This document shows, one piece after another, positions 6,758-15,093 of a stretch of 22,101 nt of DNA; positions within the stretch are counted from its first letter, which is position 1, and the number at the start of each line of letters is the position of its first letter. The DNA is from Clostridiales bacterium UBA7573 (GTDB taxonomy: Bacteria; Bacillota; Clostridia; Oscillospirales; CAG-272). Under the pieces are notes generated by a model. It saw only the letters and a program-made list of their open reading frames with translations. It searched no databases and was not told the origin of the DNA. Where the stretch lies: contig DLLB01000021.1 in assembly GCA_002477905.1 (NCBI GenBank), forward strand, positions 1 to 22,101, given 5' to 3'. The translations under genes and the position numbers were made by a program.

Positions 6758-7988
6758 ATTTCTTATTTTTCAATTTTGCCGCGACCTTTGCCTGCACTTT
6801 GATCGGCAATCCATACAGATTGATGAACCCTGCGGAATCCGCCTGGTTATACACATGATCTTCGCCAAAGGTGGCAAGTTCTTCGGAATACAGCGCGTAA
6901 TCGCTCCATACGCCCGCTTTGATGATGTTGCCCTTATAAAGCTTCAGCTTAACTTTGCCGCTTACATGCTCCTGCGTTTTATCGACAAACGCAGAAAGCG
7001 CTTCTCTGAGCGGCGTATACCATTGCCCGTTGTAAACCAGTTCCGCAAAGGTGATGGCGAGTTCTTCTTTTTTGTGCGCGGTCATTTTGTCCAAAGTCAT
7101 GGTTTCCAGATAGTTATGGGCAAAATACAGAATCGCACCGCCCGGCGTTTCATACACGCCCCGGCATTTCATGCCGACCAACCGATTCTCGATAATGTCC
7201 AGCAAACCAATGCCGTTCTTTCCGCCGAGATCGTTCAACGCAAGGATGATTTCCTTCGGCGTCATGCTCTTTTCGTTGAGTTTTACCGGTACGCCCTGTT
7301 CAAAATCCAGCGTGATATAAGTCGGCTCATCCGGCGCGTCCATCGGAGAAACCCCCATTTCCAAAAATCCGGGTTTCTCATACTGCGGCTCATTGCCCGC
7401 ATCCTCTAAGTCCAAGCCTTCATGGGAAAGATGCCACAGATTTTTGTCTTTGGAATAGTTTGTCTCCCGATTGATCTTCAGCGGCACATGGTGCGCTTCC
7501 GCATATGCGATTTCTTCTTCTCTGGATTTGAGATCCCATTCCCGCCACGGCGCAATGACCGGCATATCCGGTGCAAACGCCTTGATTGCCAGTTCAAACC
7601 GCACCTGATCGTTCCCTTTTCCGGTGCAGCCATGACAAATGGCATCCGCGCCTTCCGCAAGCGCGATCTCGACCAAACGCTTTGCGATGATCGGACGTGC
7701 GAAAGAAGTTCCCAACATATATTCTTCATACTTTGCGCCGGCTTTCACGGTCGGAATGATAAACTCATTGACAAACGGCTCTGTCAGATCTTCAATATAC
7801 AGCTTGGACGCGCCGGTTTTCAGCGCCTTTTCCTCCAAACCCTCCAGTTCATCTGCCTGTCCGACGTTGCCGGAAACCGCGATGACCTCGCATTGATTGT
7901 AATTCTCTTTCAACCACGGAATGATAATCGATGTGTCCAATCCGCCGGAATATGCCAAAACGACTTTTTTAATGTTGCGCTTGTCCAT
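6756..7988 (-). CDS. argG: Argininosuccinate synthase
   Basis: This 410-aa enzyme joins citrulline and aspartate with ATP to make argininosuccinate in arginine synthesis. The N-terminal VVLAYSGGLDTSIIIPWL is the PP-loop of N-type ATP pyrophosphatases. YEEYMLGTSFARPIIAKR, GADAICHGCTGKGNDQVRFE and YETPGGAILYFAH are family blocks. Length is normal. The start is the ATG at 7988, with CGGAGG about 8 nt upstream; an open frame continues upstream but contains the promoter. No argH lies beside it, so the last step of the pathway must be encoded elsewhere. The promoter carries ARG-box-like operators, so repression by arginine is likely. Confidence 0.95.
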   Translation of the reverse strand: MDKRNIKKVVLAYSGGLDTSIIIPWLKENYNQCEVIAVSGNVGQADELEGLEEKALKTGASKLYIEDLTEPFVNEFIIPTVKAGAKYEEYMLGTSFARPIIAKRLVEIALAEGADAICHGCTGKGNDQVRFELAIKAFAPDMPVIAPWREWDLKSREEEIAYAEAHHVPLKINRETNYSKDKNLWHLSHEGLDLEDAGNEPQYEKPGFLEMGVSPMDAPDEPTYITLDFEQGVPVKLNEKSMTPKEIILALNDLGGKNGIGLLDIIENRLVGMKCRGVYETPGGAILYFAHNYLETMTLDKMTAHKKEELAITFAELVYNGQWYTPLREALSAFVDKTQEHVSGKVKLKLYKGNIIKAGVWSDYALYSEELATFGEDHVYNQADSAGFINLYGLPIKVQAKVAAKLKNKK

Positions 7989-8039
7989 AAGAAGCCTCCG
8001 TTTTGTCCGCATGCACGGACATTGAATATTTATGAGACA

Positions 8040-8068
8040 ATTATACACCAAAAAGAATAAATATGCAA
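8040..8068 (-). promoter_or_regulatory. Sigma-A promoter for argG
   Basis: On the minus strand TTGCAT (8068-8063) and TATAAT (8045-8040) are 17 nt apart. The predicted start near 8033 gives a 45-nt leader that includes a small GTCCG/CGGAC hairpin at 8005-8020. The -35 box lies within an ARG-box-like sequence. Confidence 0.75.
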
Positions 8069-8090
8069 TAGTTTTGAATAAAAAAGAATA
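8052..8090 (+). promoter_or_regulatory. Tandem ARG-box-like operators (ArgR/AhrC)
   Basis: The 18-mer at 8052-8069 matches 15 of 18 positions of the remembered Bacillus ARG-box consensus CATGAATAAAAATGCAAK, and that at 8073-8090 matches about 12. They are 3 nt apart, as paired ArgR boxes usually are. A weaker third copy lies at 8021-8038, over the predicted start site. The first box covers the argG -35 element, so bound repressor would block RNA polymerase. Confidence 0.65.
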
Positions 8091-8103
8091 CTTTCTGTGT
8101 TTT

Positions 8104-8128
8104 ATGCAAAACTGATCTGATTTTGCAT
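8104..8128. repeat. Inverted repeat upstream of argG
   Basis: ATGCAAAA (8104-8111) and TTTTGCAT (8121-8128) form a perfect 8-bp inverted repeat with a 9-nt spacer. It lies 55 nt after the araC-type gene stop and just upstream of the ARG boxes. It could be a weak terminator for the regulator gene (no T-tract follows) or another operator half-site pair. Confidence 0.5.
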
Positions 8129-8182
8129 GTGATTTTTAGCGCATTTATACAGATTTTCGGAAGCATCCACATCGCTCCGCTT

Positions 8183-8899
8183 TCAAAGCAAGAATTTGTG
8201 CCGATATGCCGCCGGACGGCAACCGACGTGCCGGACAAACACTCTGCTGAAATAAAACGCATTGTCATACCCACATTGTGCCGCAATCGCCGTCAGCGAA
8301 AGATCGCTGTTCCGGAGCAAGCGCTTTGCCATTTCCATACGCATCCGCGTTGCCCACTGAAGCGGCGGTTCTTGATAGACCTGTTGGAACTGCCGGAAAA
8401 ATGCACTGCGTGACAAATGCAGACAAGCCGCCGCCTGCGTCGGCGTAAAAGTGCCGACCGGCGTTTCATACAACCGTTTTACCGTCTCGGCGAAATGCGC
8501 ATCGACAGGGCGCGCATTCTGCTCCAGTTCCCGCTGTAAAAAAAGATCCTCCCAAAGATGCCAGCGCTGTGGGCTTCCCGTGCTCGTTTTCTCAAAAAAC
8601 GCCGCGGTAGACTGTACCCGTGCGGTATCTGTGAAAAACCACTTTCCCGGCACAGGCGCTTCCGTGGATGCAAACAGCAGATACCATGCGCGCATGTTCT
8701 GCAAAACTTCCCGATGGAACGGCATTCCCTTCGGAAAACAAACCACCTCCCCCGCCTTTGCGGAAAAGGTCTTTCCTTGCATTTGGACAAAAATTTCTCC
8801 GGCGGTTAAGAAAAACAGCGCGTCGGTCGGATGACAGCCGTCCGGCAGCAGAAATGCGGTGCGCTCGATTTCTTCTTCCTGCAAAATGCGATGTTTCAT
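8183..8899 (-). CDS. AraC-family transcriptional regulator
   Basis: This 238-aa protein has an N-terminal cupin-like sensor half (about 10-80, with LTAGEIFVQMQGKTFSAKAGEV as typical beta-barrel sequence) and a C-terminal AraC DNA-binding half. The first helix-turn-helix is FTPTQAAACLHLSRSAFFRQF (about 151-171). The second is LSLTAIAAQCGYDNAFYFSRVF (about 200-221), ending with the family signature GCRPAAYR. The ATG at 8899 is preceded by AAAGGAAA. It diverges from the FAD oxidoreductase gene, its most likely target. The effector is unknown; family cupins often sense sugars or small metabolites. A perfect 10-bp palindrome lies 20 nt upstream of the start. Confidence 0.88.
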   Translation of the reverse strand: MKHRILQEEEIERTAFLLPDGCHPTDALFFLTAGEIFVQMQGKTFSAKAGEVVCFPKGMPFHREVLQNMRAWYLLFASTEAPVPGKWFFTDTARVQSTAAFFEKTSTGSPQRWHLWEDLFLQRELEQNARPVDAHFAETVKRLYETPVGTFTPTQAAACLHLSRSAFFRQFQQVYQEPPLQWATRMRMEMAKRLLRNSDLSLTAIAAQCGYDNAFYFSRVFVRHVGCRPAAYRHKFLL

Positions 8900-8950
8900 C
8901 GTTTTTCCTTTCGTGTGTACGATCGTATAGAAAATCCGGATCCTTGTGCA

Positions 8951-8979
8951 TTGCAAAATTCATGCCGTTCTGCTATACT
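8951..8979 (+). promoter_or_regulatory. Sigma-A promoter for the FAD oxidoreductase gene
   Basis: TTGCAA (8951-8956) and TATACT (8974-8979) are 17 nt apart, with TGC directly before the -10. The predicted start near 8986 leaves a short leader of about 25 nt. Confidence 0.75.
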
Positions 8980-9010
8980 GAAAACCATACAGAAACGGAG
9001 GACTTTGAGG

Positions 9011-10279
9011 ATGCAACCAAAATCCATTTACACAACGGATGTCGTCGTGCTTGGCGGCGGCACTGCGGGCAGTATTGCCGCCATTGCCGCGTCCCGTGCA
9101 GGCGCGCGCGTCCTTCTCTTGGAGCGAACCGGTATTCTCGGCGGTACCATGACAATCGGGGGCGTCTGCTTCCCCGGTCTGTTTTTTGCATGGGGCAGAC
9201 AAATCATTGCCGGTATCGGCTGGGAAGCCGTTTGCCGTGCGGCAGACGCCGGCAAGACCGCGCTGGCGCCGGTTGTTTATGACTGTCACCGGCACTGGGA
9301 ACAACAAACCCATTTGAATCCGTTTGCCTATGCGCAAACGTTGGATGAACTGTGCCGGGAATCAGAGACGGAGATTCTGTTTCACACATCCCTCGCAGAC
9401 GCAAAAGAGGAGGCGGACGGCGTGACGCTTCTCTGCGCCGGCTTGGAGGGCACGATCTGCGTCCATGCGAAAATCGCTATTGACGCGTCCGGCGACGCGA
9501 CGCTTGCGCGGGTACTGGGATATCCGGTGGAAAAAAGCGCGGAATTGCAACCGTCTACGTTGTTTGCACATCTGACGGGATACCGACCGGACGATGTGCC
9601 CAAAGAAACCGTGGAACAGGCGGTCAAAGCGGCAATTGCAGACGGCAGACTGCCGTCTCATTTGGAACCTTACCGTCTGTCCGCCTGTTTTCAGCGACAG
9701 GTTTTGGATTTCCACACCCTGACGATGGCGGATGTGGATACTTCCGCCGGCAGAAGCCGTTTAGAACAAGCCGCACGGCAAAACCTCGCCCAAGTGCTTT
9801 CCGTGTTCCGCACCCTGCCCGCCTGTGCGTCCATGCAAATCGCGTCTTTTGCTCCCACCTGCGGGGTGCGGGAAAGCGTGCGCATTTTGGGACAAACGCG
9901 CGTTACGGAGACGGATTATCTGCGGGGGCGCGTCTATCAAGATGCCATTTCTTACGCCTTTTATCCCATTGACCAGCACAAAACGCAGGGGATAAGGATG
10001 ATCTACCCAGCGGAAGGCGTTGTGCCAACGGTCCCGCTTGGGGCATTGCTTCCGGTGGGGACACGGCGTCTGCTCTGTGCTGGACGGATCCTATCCTCCG
10101 ACACCGGTGCAAACAGTGCCCTTCGGGTGCAGGCGGTCTGCATGGCTTGCGGGCAAGCCGCCGGAGTTGCCGCATCGGTTTGCGCACAGACAAATACCAC
10201 ACCGGCGTCTTCGAATCTATGCACGATTCGGGAAATTCTGCAAGCGCAAGGCGCCATTCTTCCCGCTCTTATCCCCTAG
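9011..10279 (+). CDS. FAD-dependent oxidoreductase
   Basis: This 422-aa protein starts with a Rossmann FAD-binding motif (VVVLGGGTAGSIAAIAASRA at about 11-30, then VLLLE), typical of the FAD_oxidored family. The C-terminal half contains TVPLGALLPVG, LLCAGRILSSDTGANSALRVQAVCMACGQAAGVAAS, the second FAD-contacting block of this family. No signal peptide is seen, so it is cytoplasmic. Substrate and reaction are unknown. Family members oxidise or reduce a range of metabolites, some in sugar-related loci under AraC control. The ATG at 9011 is supported by GGAGG at 8997-9001. Its stop overlaps the convergent GNAT gene by 11 bp. Confidence 0.82.
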   Translation: MQPKSIYTTDVVVLGGGTAGSIAAIAASRAGARVLLLERTGILGGTMTIGGVCFPGLFFAWGRQIIAGIGWEAVCRAADAGKTALAPVVYDCHRHWEQQTHLNPFAYAQTLDELCRESETEILFHTSLADAKEEADGVTLLCAGLEGTICVHAKIAIDASGDATLARVLGYPVEKSAELQPSTLFAHLTGYRPDDVPKETVEQAVKAAIADGRLPSHLEPYRLSACFQRQVLDFHTLTMADVDTSAGRSRLEQAARQNLAQVLSVFRTLPACASMQIASFAPTCGVRESVRILGQTRVTETDYLRGRVYQDAISYAFYPIDQHKTQGIRMIYPAEGVVPTVPLGALLPVGTRRLLCAGRILSSDTGANSALRVQAVCMACGQAAGVAASVCAQTNTTPASSNLCTIREILQAQGAILPALIP

Positions 10280-10766
10280 TACCGATGCGTTTGTAATAAA
10301 AGCGCACGCCAAGCCACCGCTCCATTTTGAAACCGACTTCCGGCAATTCGCCGGCAAGTGTAAAGCCATGCTTTTCATGAAAACGCGCGCTACGGGTATT
10401 CTCCGAGGTGACAAGCGACACGATCATCCGATACCCCCGCAGAATCGCCTCCCGCTCGATTTCCTGATACAGGACGGATCCCACACCTCGTGCGGTCTGC
10501 TCCGCATTTAAGTAGATCGAAAGATCGGCGGTATAGCGATAAGCACTGCGGGGATTGAACGGTGCAAGATACGCGTATCCCAACACGTCTTCTCCCTCTT
10601 TCCCCACAAGATACGGGTATTTCGGCAGGATCTCCTCCACACGTGCAGTAAAATCCGCAACGGTAAGCGGTGCTTCTTCAAAGGTGATCGTCGTATTTCG
10701 GATATAGGTATTATAAATTGCAAGACAGGCGGGAATGTCCGCCTGCGTGATAGGAGAAATCGTCAT
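10269..10766 (-). CDS. GNAT acetyltransferase, phosphinothricin-acetyltransferase-like
   Basis: This 165-aa protein matches the Pat/Bar/MddA branch of GNAT enzymes. It has IYNTYIRNTTITFEEAPLTV near the N-terminus, GYAYLAPFNPRSAYRYTADLS in the middle, the acetyl-CoA loop QTARGVGSVLYQEI, and HEKHGFTLAGELPEVGFK near the end. Chromosomal members often acetylate methionine sulfoximine or related amino-acid analogues. That is family knowledge; the natural substrate here is unknown. An AGGAGG site precedes the ATG at 10766. It has its own promoter and ends inside the 3' end of the FAD oxidoreductase gene. Confidence 0.85.
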   Translation of the reverse strand: MTISPITQADIPACLAIYNTYIRNTTITFEEAPLTVADFTARVEEILPKYPYLVGKEGEDVLGYAYLAPFNPRSAYRYTADLSIYLNAEQTARGVGSVLYQEIEREAILRGYRMIVSLVTSENTRSARFHEKHGFTLAGELPEVGFKMERWLGVRFYYKRIGTRG

Positions 10767-10848
10767 ACTTTATCCTCCTGTTCAAAATGATTGAAAATCC
10801 GCACCGGAAGCTGTTTGTAACCAAACCTTCCTGTGCATATGATTGTAT

Positions 10849-10877
10849 ATTATACCGACACTTTTGAAAAAAAGCAA
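10849..10877 (-). promoter_or_regulatory. Sigma-A promoter for the Pat-like GNAT gene
   Basis: On the minus strand TTGCTT (10877-10872) and TATAAT (10854-10849) are 17 nt apart. The leader would be about 75 nt. Confidence 0.75.
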
Positions 10878-10928
10878 GTCTTTTGGAAAAAATCGTTTCA
10901 AAATCACAGATCGAAAAATCGGACAAGC

Positions 10929-10969
10929 AAACAACGGTTCTGCCATTTTTCATGGCAGAACCGCTGTTT
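10929..10969 (-). terminator. Terminator for the efflux operon
   Basis: An 18-bp stem pairs 10929-10946 with 10952-10969 around a five-base loop. The one imperfect pair becomes G-U only in the minus-strand RNA, so the hairpin favours that direction. It lies about 55 nt after the stop of the heptad-repeat gene. The T-rich part is weak (TTGTTT). Confidence 0.65.
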
Positions 10970-11024
10970 CTCTACGGCAAAGTTTTACAGATTCTCACCG
11001 AATACCGTTCCTTTGCTTTTCGTT

Positions 11025-12989
11025 TTATTTCACCGCATCCGTCCGGTAAACAAACTTTACAGAACCATCCATTTCCTCGGAAATTCCGGCAAACGAATGG
11101 TAGGTTTTTGCCACATCTACCGTTGCGCGTAGCCGCAATGTTAAACCCTTCAGATCCGTTCCGAAGGTTTCTTTGAGTGCATCGGTCCATTTTTGCGTCA
11201 TGCCTTGGATGCCATCCGCCAATTCTCCGGCGCCGTCCTTCAGGCTCCCAACGCCCTCTGTCAATGCCGGCAATGCTTTCTGAATCTCCAAAACTCCCGC
11301 ATAGGCCTCATCCACACCTGCCGTATATGCCAACAGTCCGGTGTAGAAGGTATGGTATTTCTGCAACTGTTCCAACAATGCCTTGACCTGCGCCGCGCCG
11401 GCTTCGGCTTTTGCAATGGCGGCGTCTGTCTGCGCCACAATTTCTTCGGTCTGCATGGTTTCTTCCGTGATCCGGTCGATCTGCGCTTCGGTATTCTGCG
11501 CAATCAACGCCTGTACATCGTCAGACGCCATAGTTGCGTCCACATTCTGTGCAATCAATGCCTGCACCGTGTCACTTTCCATCTGTGCGTCCACCGCGGT
11601 CTTTACCTGCGTCTGCTCGGCTTCGGAAATCTGCCCCGCCGCTACCGCCTGTTGATACTGCTCCACCGTCATGCCCATCGTCTGTAATACTTTTTGCAAG
11701 ACACCCGCGCGTACCTGCGCCGTCACCTGCGTCTGTACTTCTGCTTTCACTGCCGCAGTCACACCCGCAGTGATGATTTCCCGGTTTTCCGCTACTTTTT
11801 CCCGCACGGTCGCACGTGCCGTAGCACGCACTGCTTCCTCCGTCAGCGAGGAAAGCACTTTTTGCAGAATTTCCGGATAATTTTCAATGGTAAGTACCGG
11901 CAGATCCTGTAATCCCGCCTGTGCAAGCTGATCGCTTGCAACGGCAAGCAAAGACAGGAAAGTTTGCTTTGCGCCGTCGTTTAATGCCGCACTGTTTTCA
12001 GAAAGCGCGCCAAGTCCTTTTGCCAATTCGTCGATCCCCGCGACCAAATCTCCGCACCGGTCAAGCAAGGTGCTGACGCCTTGGTACAGTGCCGAAGAAC
12101 CGTTTGTCAGGCGGGTAACCGCATCCAGTGCGGCATTTAACTGTGCCTCCATGGTTTCTTCCTCATCTGCGGAAAAATCCAGCTTGCGGAACAATTCATT
12201 GGTCGCAACCGTAACGGTATTGCCAAGTTTGAAATCTTTCACATCGGCGGTCATCTCCACATAAGTCGGAATTGTACTCTGGTCAGCTTGCAGTCCTAAA
12301 TTCTCGGCAAGTCCGGGGAATGCCACCCCAATCACCGCGGTGCGATCTCCGTCGTTTATCAGTTTTCCGTTTTTCACTTCCACATGGGTAAAGGTCGCGT
12401 TGTCAAGCAATACGCCGGTAAGCATGACAAACGGCACATAAATTTTTTCCTTTTTCCCGTCGATCTCTACCATCTGATACTGCTGATTCTGATAGTCGAA
12501 CCGGATGGTGACTTTCCCGCTTTTGCCGGCAAGCTGTTCGCTTGATACTGCTTTTCCATCCAAGAAATACGTCACCTGCAATTTTACCGGCAATTCTTTT
12601 TCAATGGTACCCTGATAGTAAATATCTTTGCCTTCCGCATCCCATACACGGGTGTTATCCCCGCCCATGGTGTATCCTTCGTCGCCCTTGATGTTTTCAA
12701 TTCCTGTAGCCTCGCTCACATCCCGCAGATGATCGCTGCCAAGCGTATTTTTAATCCAATCGCTGACAATGATCTTGCGCACGGTGCCGTCCGCACCGGC
12801 AAGGACATACACGCTTTCTTCTTTATAAGCTGCCGCAGAGGTATCTGTCATTTCCGTTTGGGTTTGAGAAGCGGACGGCGTCTTTGCAGACTTCTTCTCT
12901 GCCGCCATAGCGTATCCGGCAACGCCGGTGCCGCCGCAGACCATCGTGGTGCAAAGAACGGCAGACAGGATTTTGGTAAGTTTCTTCAT
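11025..12989 (-). CDS. Secreted Leu/Gly heptad-repeat protein of an MMPL efflux operon
   Basis: This 654-aa protein starts with a signal peptide (MKKLTKILSAVLCTTMVCGG..., likely cut after AMA at about 29). A beta-rich N-terminal domain (about 55-265) follows. Then come Leu/Gly heptads of the YhgE/Pip-associated type at 293-341 (LYQGVSTLLDRCGDL...), a long Ala/Gln/Val-rich predicted coiled coil at about 380-545 with a 17-residue tandem repeat, and a second heptad set at 573-597 (LTEGVGSLKDGAGELADG). No C-terminal membrane segment or sortase motif is seen, so how it is held at the surface is unclear. AAGGAGG overlapping the stop of the MMPL gene supports the ATG at 12989. By context it probably works with the MMPL transporter, perhaps as an extracellular partner (inference). 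Confidence 0.75.
   Translation of the reverse strand: MKKLTKILSAVLCTTMVCGGTGVAGYAMAAEKKSAKTPSASQTQTEMTDTSAAAYKEESVYVLAGADGTVRKIIVSDWIKNTLGSDHLRDVSEATGIENIKGDEGYTMGGDNTRVWDAEGKDIYYQGTIEKELPVKLQVTYFLDGKAVSSEQLAGKSGKVTIRFDYQNQQYQMVEIDGKKEKIYVPFVMLTGVLLDNATFTHVEVKNGKLINDGDRTAVIGVAFPGLAENLGLQADQSTIPTYVEMTADVKDFKLGNTVTVATNELFRKLDFSADEEETMEAQLNAALDAVTRLTNGSSALYQGVSTLLDRCGDLVAGIDELAKGLGALSENSAALNDGAKQTFLSLLAVASDQLAQAGLQDLPVLTIENYPEILQKVLSSLTEEAVRATARATVREKVAENREIITAGVTAAVKAEVQTQVTAQVRAGVLQKVLQTMGMTVEQYQQAVAAGQISEAEQTQVKTAVDAQMESDTVQALIAQNVDATMASDDVQALIAQNTEAQIDRITEETMQTEEIVAQTDAAIAKAEAGAAQVKALLEQLQKYHTFYTGLLAYTAGVDEAYAGVLEIQKALPALTEGVGSLKDGAGELADGIQGMTQKWTDALKETFGTDLKGLTLRLRATVDVAKTYHSFAGISEEMDGSVKFVYRTDAVK
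11490..11591 (-). repeat. 51-bp tandem repeat inside the heptad-repeat gene
   Basis: Two adjacent 51-bp units encode DAQMESDTVQALIAQNV (467-483) and DATMASDDVQALIAQNT (484-500). The core VQALIAQN is identical. The 17-residue period is not a heptad multiple, suggesting a recent duplication in the coiled-coil region. Confidence 0.75.
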
Positions 12990-13002
12990 TATGAATTCCT
13001 CC

Positions 13003-15093
13003 TTAACGATTTTGAGAAGTCTTGATTTTGCGTAGATCCAGTGTGGTCGCGCAAATCGGTTTATCCAACAGCATCAGCAGTGCCGGCAGAATGAATATGA
13101 CGCAGAGCATACTGATTACGGCGCCTCTTGCCATCAACATACACATGGAGCTGATAATATCAATATCCGAATAGACAGCCACACCGAAGGTCGCGGCAAA
13201 CAATCCCATACCGGACACCAGAATAGACGGAATGGAAGTTGCAAGTGCAGTCGTCACCGAAGTCCGTTTGTCTTTTCCGGCAATACGTTCCGCCTTATAG
13301 CGGGTGGTCATGAGAATGGCGTAGTCCACGGTTGCACCAAGCTGTATGGTACTGATGCAGATCGGCGCGATAAACGGCAACGACTGCCCGAAATAGTATG
13401 GAATACCGAGATTGATGAAAATCGCAAGCTCAATAACCGCAATCAGAATGAACGGCAGACTGAGACTCTTTTCCACCACGGCAATGATGAGGAAGATCGC
13501 AAGGATCGAAACGGCATTTACCACCTGGAAATCGTGATCGGTCGTCTCAATCATATCTTTCATACACGGTGCTTCCCCGATAAGCATTCCGGTGGGATCA
13601 TATTTTTTCAGAATGGCATTGAGCGCGCTGATCTGTTCGTTGACCGCGTCGCTTGCCACTTTATACTCGGAATTGATTAACAACAGTTCCCATTGATCGC
13701 TTTTCAAAATCCGCACGATACTTTCCGGTAAGATCTCCTCCGGTACGCGGGAACCGAGCACCGATTCCAGTCCGATGACATATTTTACACCGTCCACCTG
13801 CTCCATTTCCGCAATCATGGAACGAACGGCTTTTCCGGAAAGATGCGCGTCGGTCAAAATCATATGGGTAGAAGCAATCTGGAAATCTTCCGACAGTTTG
13901 GAATTGGCAATCACATATTCCATATCCTGCGGCAGGCACTGCCCCATATCGTAATACACTTCATCATTGGTCTTGCGATAGCCGTAAAATGCGGGCGCCA
14001 GAAGAAGCGCAAATACCACAAGAAAAATCGGGAACCGCTTGGTCACAAATCCGGCAAGCTTCCGCATATCCGGAATCAAGGATCTGTGTTTGGTTTTCTG
14101 AAGCGGGCGATCCAAAAGTAAAATCAGCGACGGCAAAACCGTGATACAACCGAATACACCAAGCAGTACGCCTTTCGCCATCACAATTCCGAGATCTTTG
14201 CCAAGTGTGAAACTCATAAAGCACAGGGCGGCAAAACCTGCAACGGTCGTGATGGAACTGCCGACCACAGAAGTCATGGTTTCTTTGATGGCATATGCCA
14301 TGGCTTCTTTGGGATCCTCCCGGATCGTCCGCTGTTCGTTATAACTGTGCCACAGGAAAATGGAATAGTCCATCGTAACAGCCAGTTGCAACACAGCGGA
14401 AAGTGCTTTGGTGATGTAGGAGATTTCCCCGAAGAAATAGTTGGTTCCCAGATTCAGCAGGATCATCATACCGATCGAGACAAGGAACACAACCGGCACA
14501 AGCCATCCATCCAAAAACAGCATCATCGCAACCAGCGCAAGCGCGACCGCGATTCCGACGTACACCGGTTCTTCTTTTTCGCAAAGGTCTTTCAAATCTG
14601 TCACCAGGGCAGACATGCCGGATACAAAACACTGCTTGCCGCAAATGGAGCGGATTTCCCGAATGGCGTCCATGGTGACGTCCGCGGAAGTGGAGCTGTC
14701 AAAAAACACCGCAACCAGTGTGGAGTGATCTGTATTGAATTCCTTGTAGATCTCCTCCGGCAAAAGCTCCATCGGAATGGAAAGATCCGCAAGCGAATGA
14801 TACCATAAAACCGTTTCCACATGCTCCACCGTTTGGATTTTCTCCGCAAGCTTTTCCACGTCTTTCGGCTTCATATCCTCCACTACAATGAAGGAAAAAG
14901 CCCCTTTGCCGAAATCCTCCAGCAGTTCTTTCTGTCCTACCACCGTATCCATATCTTCCGGCAGATAGTCCAGCATATCGTAATTGATTCTGGTCCCCAC
15001 CATACCAAACACAGACGGAATCATCAGCAGTAAGGCGACGATCAGAATCGGGATGCGGCATTTCACAACCGCTTTTGCGAAACGCATTTCCAT
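13003..15093 (-). CDS. MMPL/RND-superfamily transporter
   Basis: This 696-aa protein has the MMPL plan. There is one N-terminal helix (about 12-32), a large extracellular loop, five helices (about 178-330), then the same pattern repeated (helix at about 352-370, loop, helices from about 524 to 678). The proton-relay Asp-Tyr pairs sit in both halves, at AVTMDYS (Asp242) and GATVDYA (Asp590). Such proteins export lipids, peptides or drugs using the proton gradient; the cargo here is unknown. It starts with TGATG overlapping the HdeD-like stop by one base, and GAAAGGA lies upstream. It is followed 13 nt later by the heptad-repeat gene. Confidence 0.9.
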   Translation of the reverse strand: MEMRFAKAVVKCRIPILIVALLLMIPSVFGMVGTRINYDMLDYLPEDMDTVVGQKELLEDFGKGAFSFIVVEDMKPKDVEKLAEKIQTVEHVETVLWYHSLADLSIPMELLPEEIYKEFNTDHSTLVAVFFDSSTSADVTMDAIREIRSICGKQCFVSGMSALVTDLKDLCEKEEPVYVGIAVALALVAMMLFLDGWLVPVVFLVSIGMMILLNLGTNYFFGEISYITKALSAVLQLAVTMDYSIFLWHSYNEQRTIREDPKEAMAYAIKETMTSVVGSSITTVAGFAALCFMSFTLGKDLGIVMAKGVLLGVFGCITVLPSLILLLDRPLQKTKHRSLIPDMRKLAGFVTKRFPIFLVVFALLLAPAFYGYRKTNDEVYYDMGQCLPQDMEYVIANSKLSEDFQIASTHMILTDAHLSGKAVRSMIAEMEQVDGVKYVIGLESVLGSRVPEEILPESIVRILKSDQWELLLINSEYKVASDAVNEQISALNAILKKYDPTGMLIGEAPCMKDMIETTDHDFQVVNAVSILAIFLIIAVVEKSLSLPFILIAVIELAIFINLGIPYYFGQSLPFIAPICISTIQLGATVDYAILMTTRYKAERIAGKDKRTSVTTALATSIPSILVSGMGLFAATFGVAVYSDIDIISSMCMLMARGAVISMLCVIFILPALLMLLDKPICATTLDLRKIKTSQNR

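Noticed and set aside
7422..8060. Frame of 212 codons antisense to argG
   Set aside because: The argG frame is unmistakable, and this frame runs through the argG promoter and ARG boxes.
11490..11591. Tandem repeat as a CRISPR or mobile-element trace
   Set aside because: Only two units exist, they are in frame inside a gene, and there are no spacers or insertion-sequence ends.
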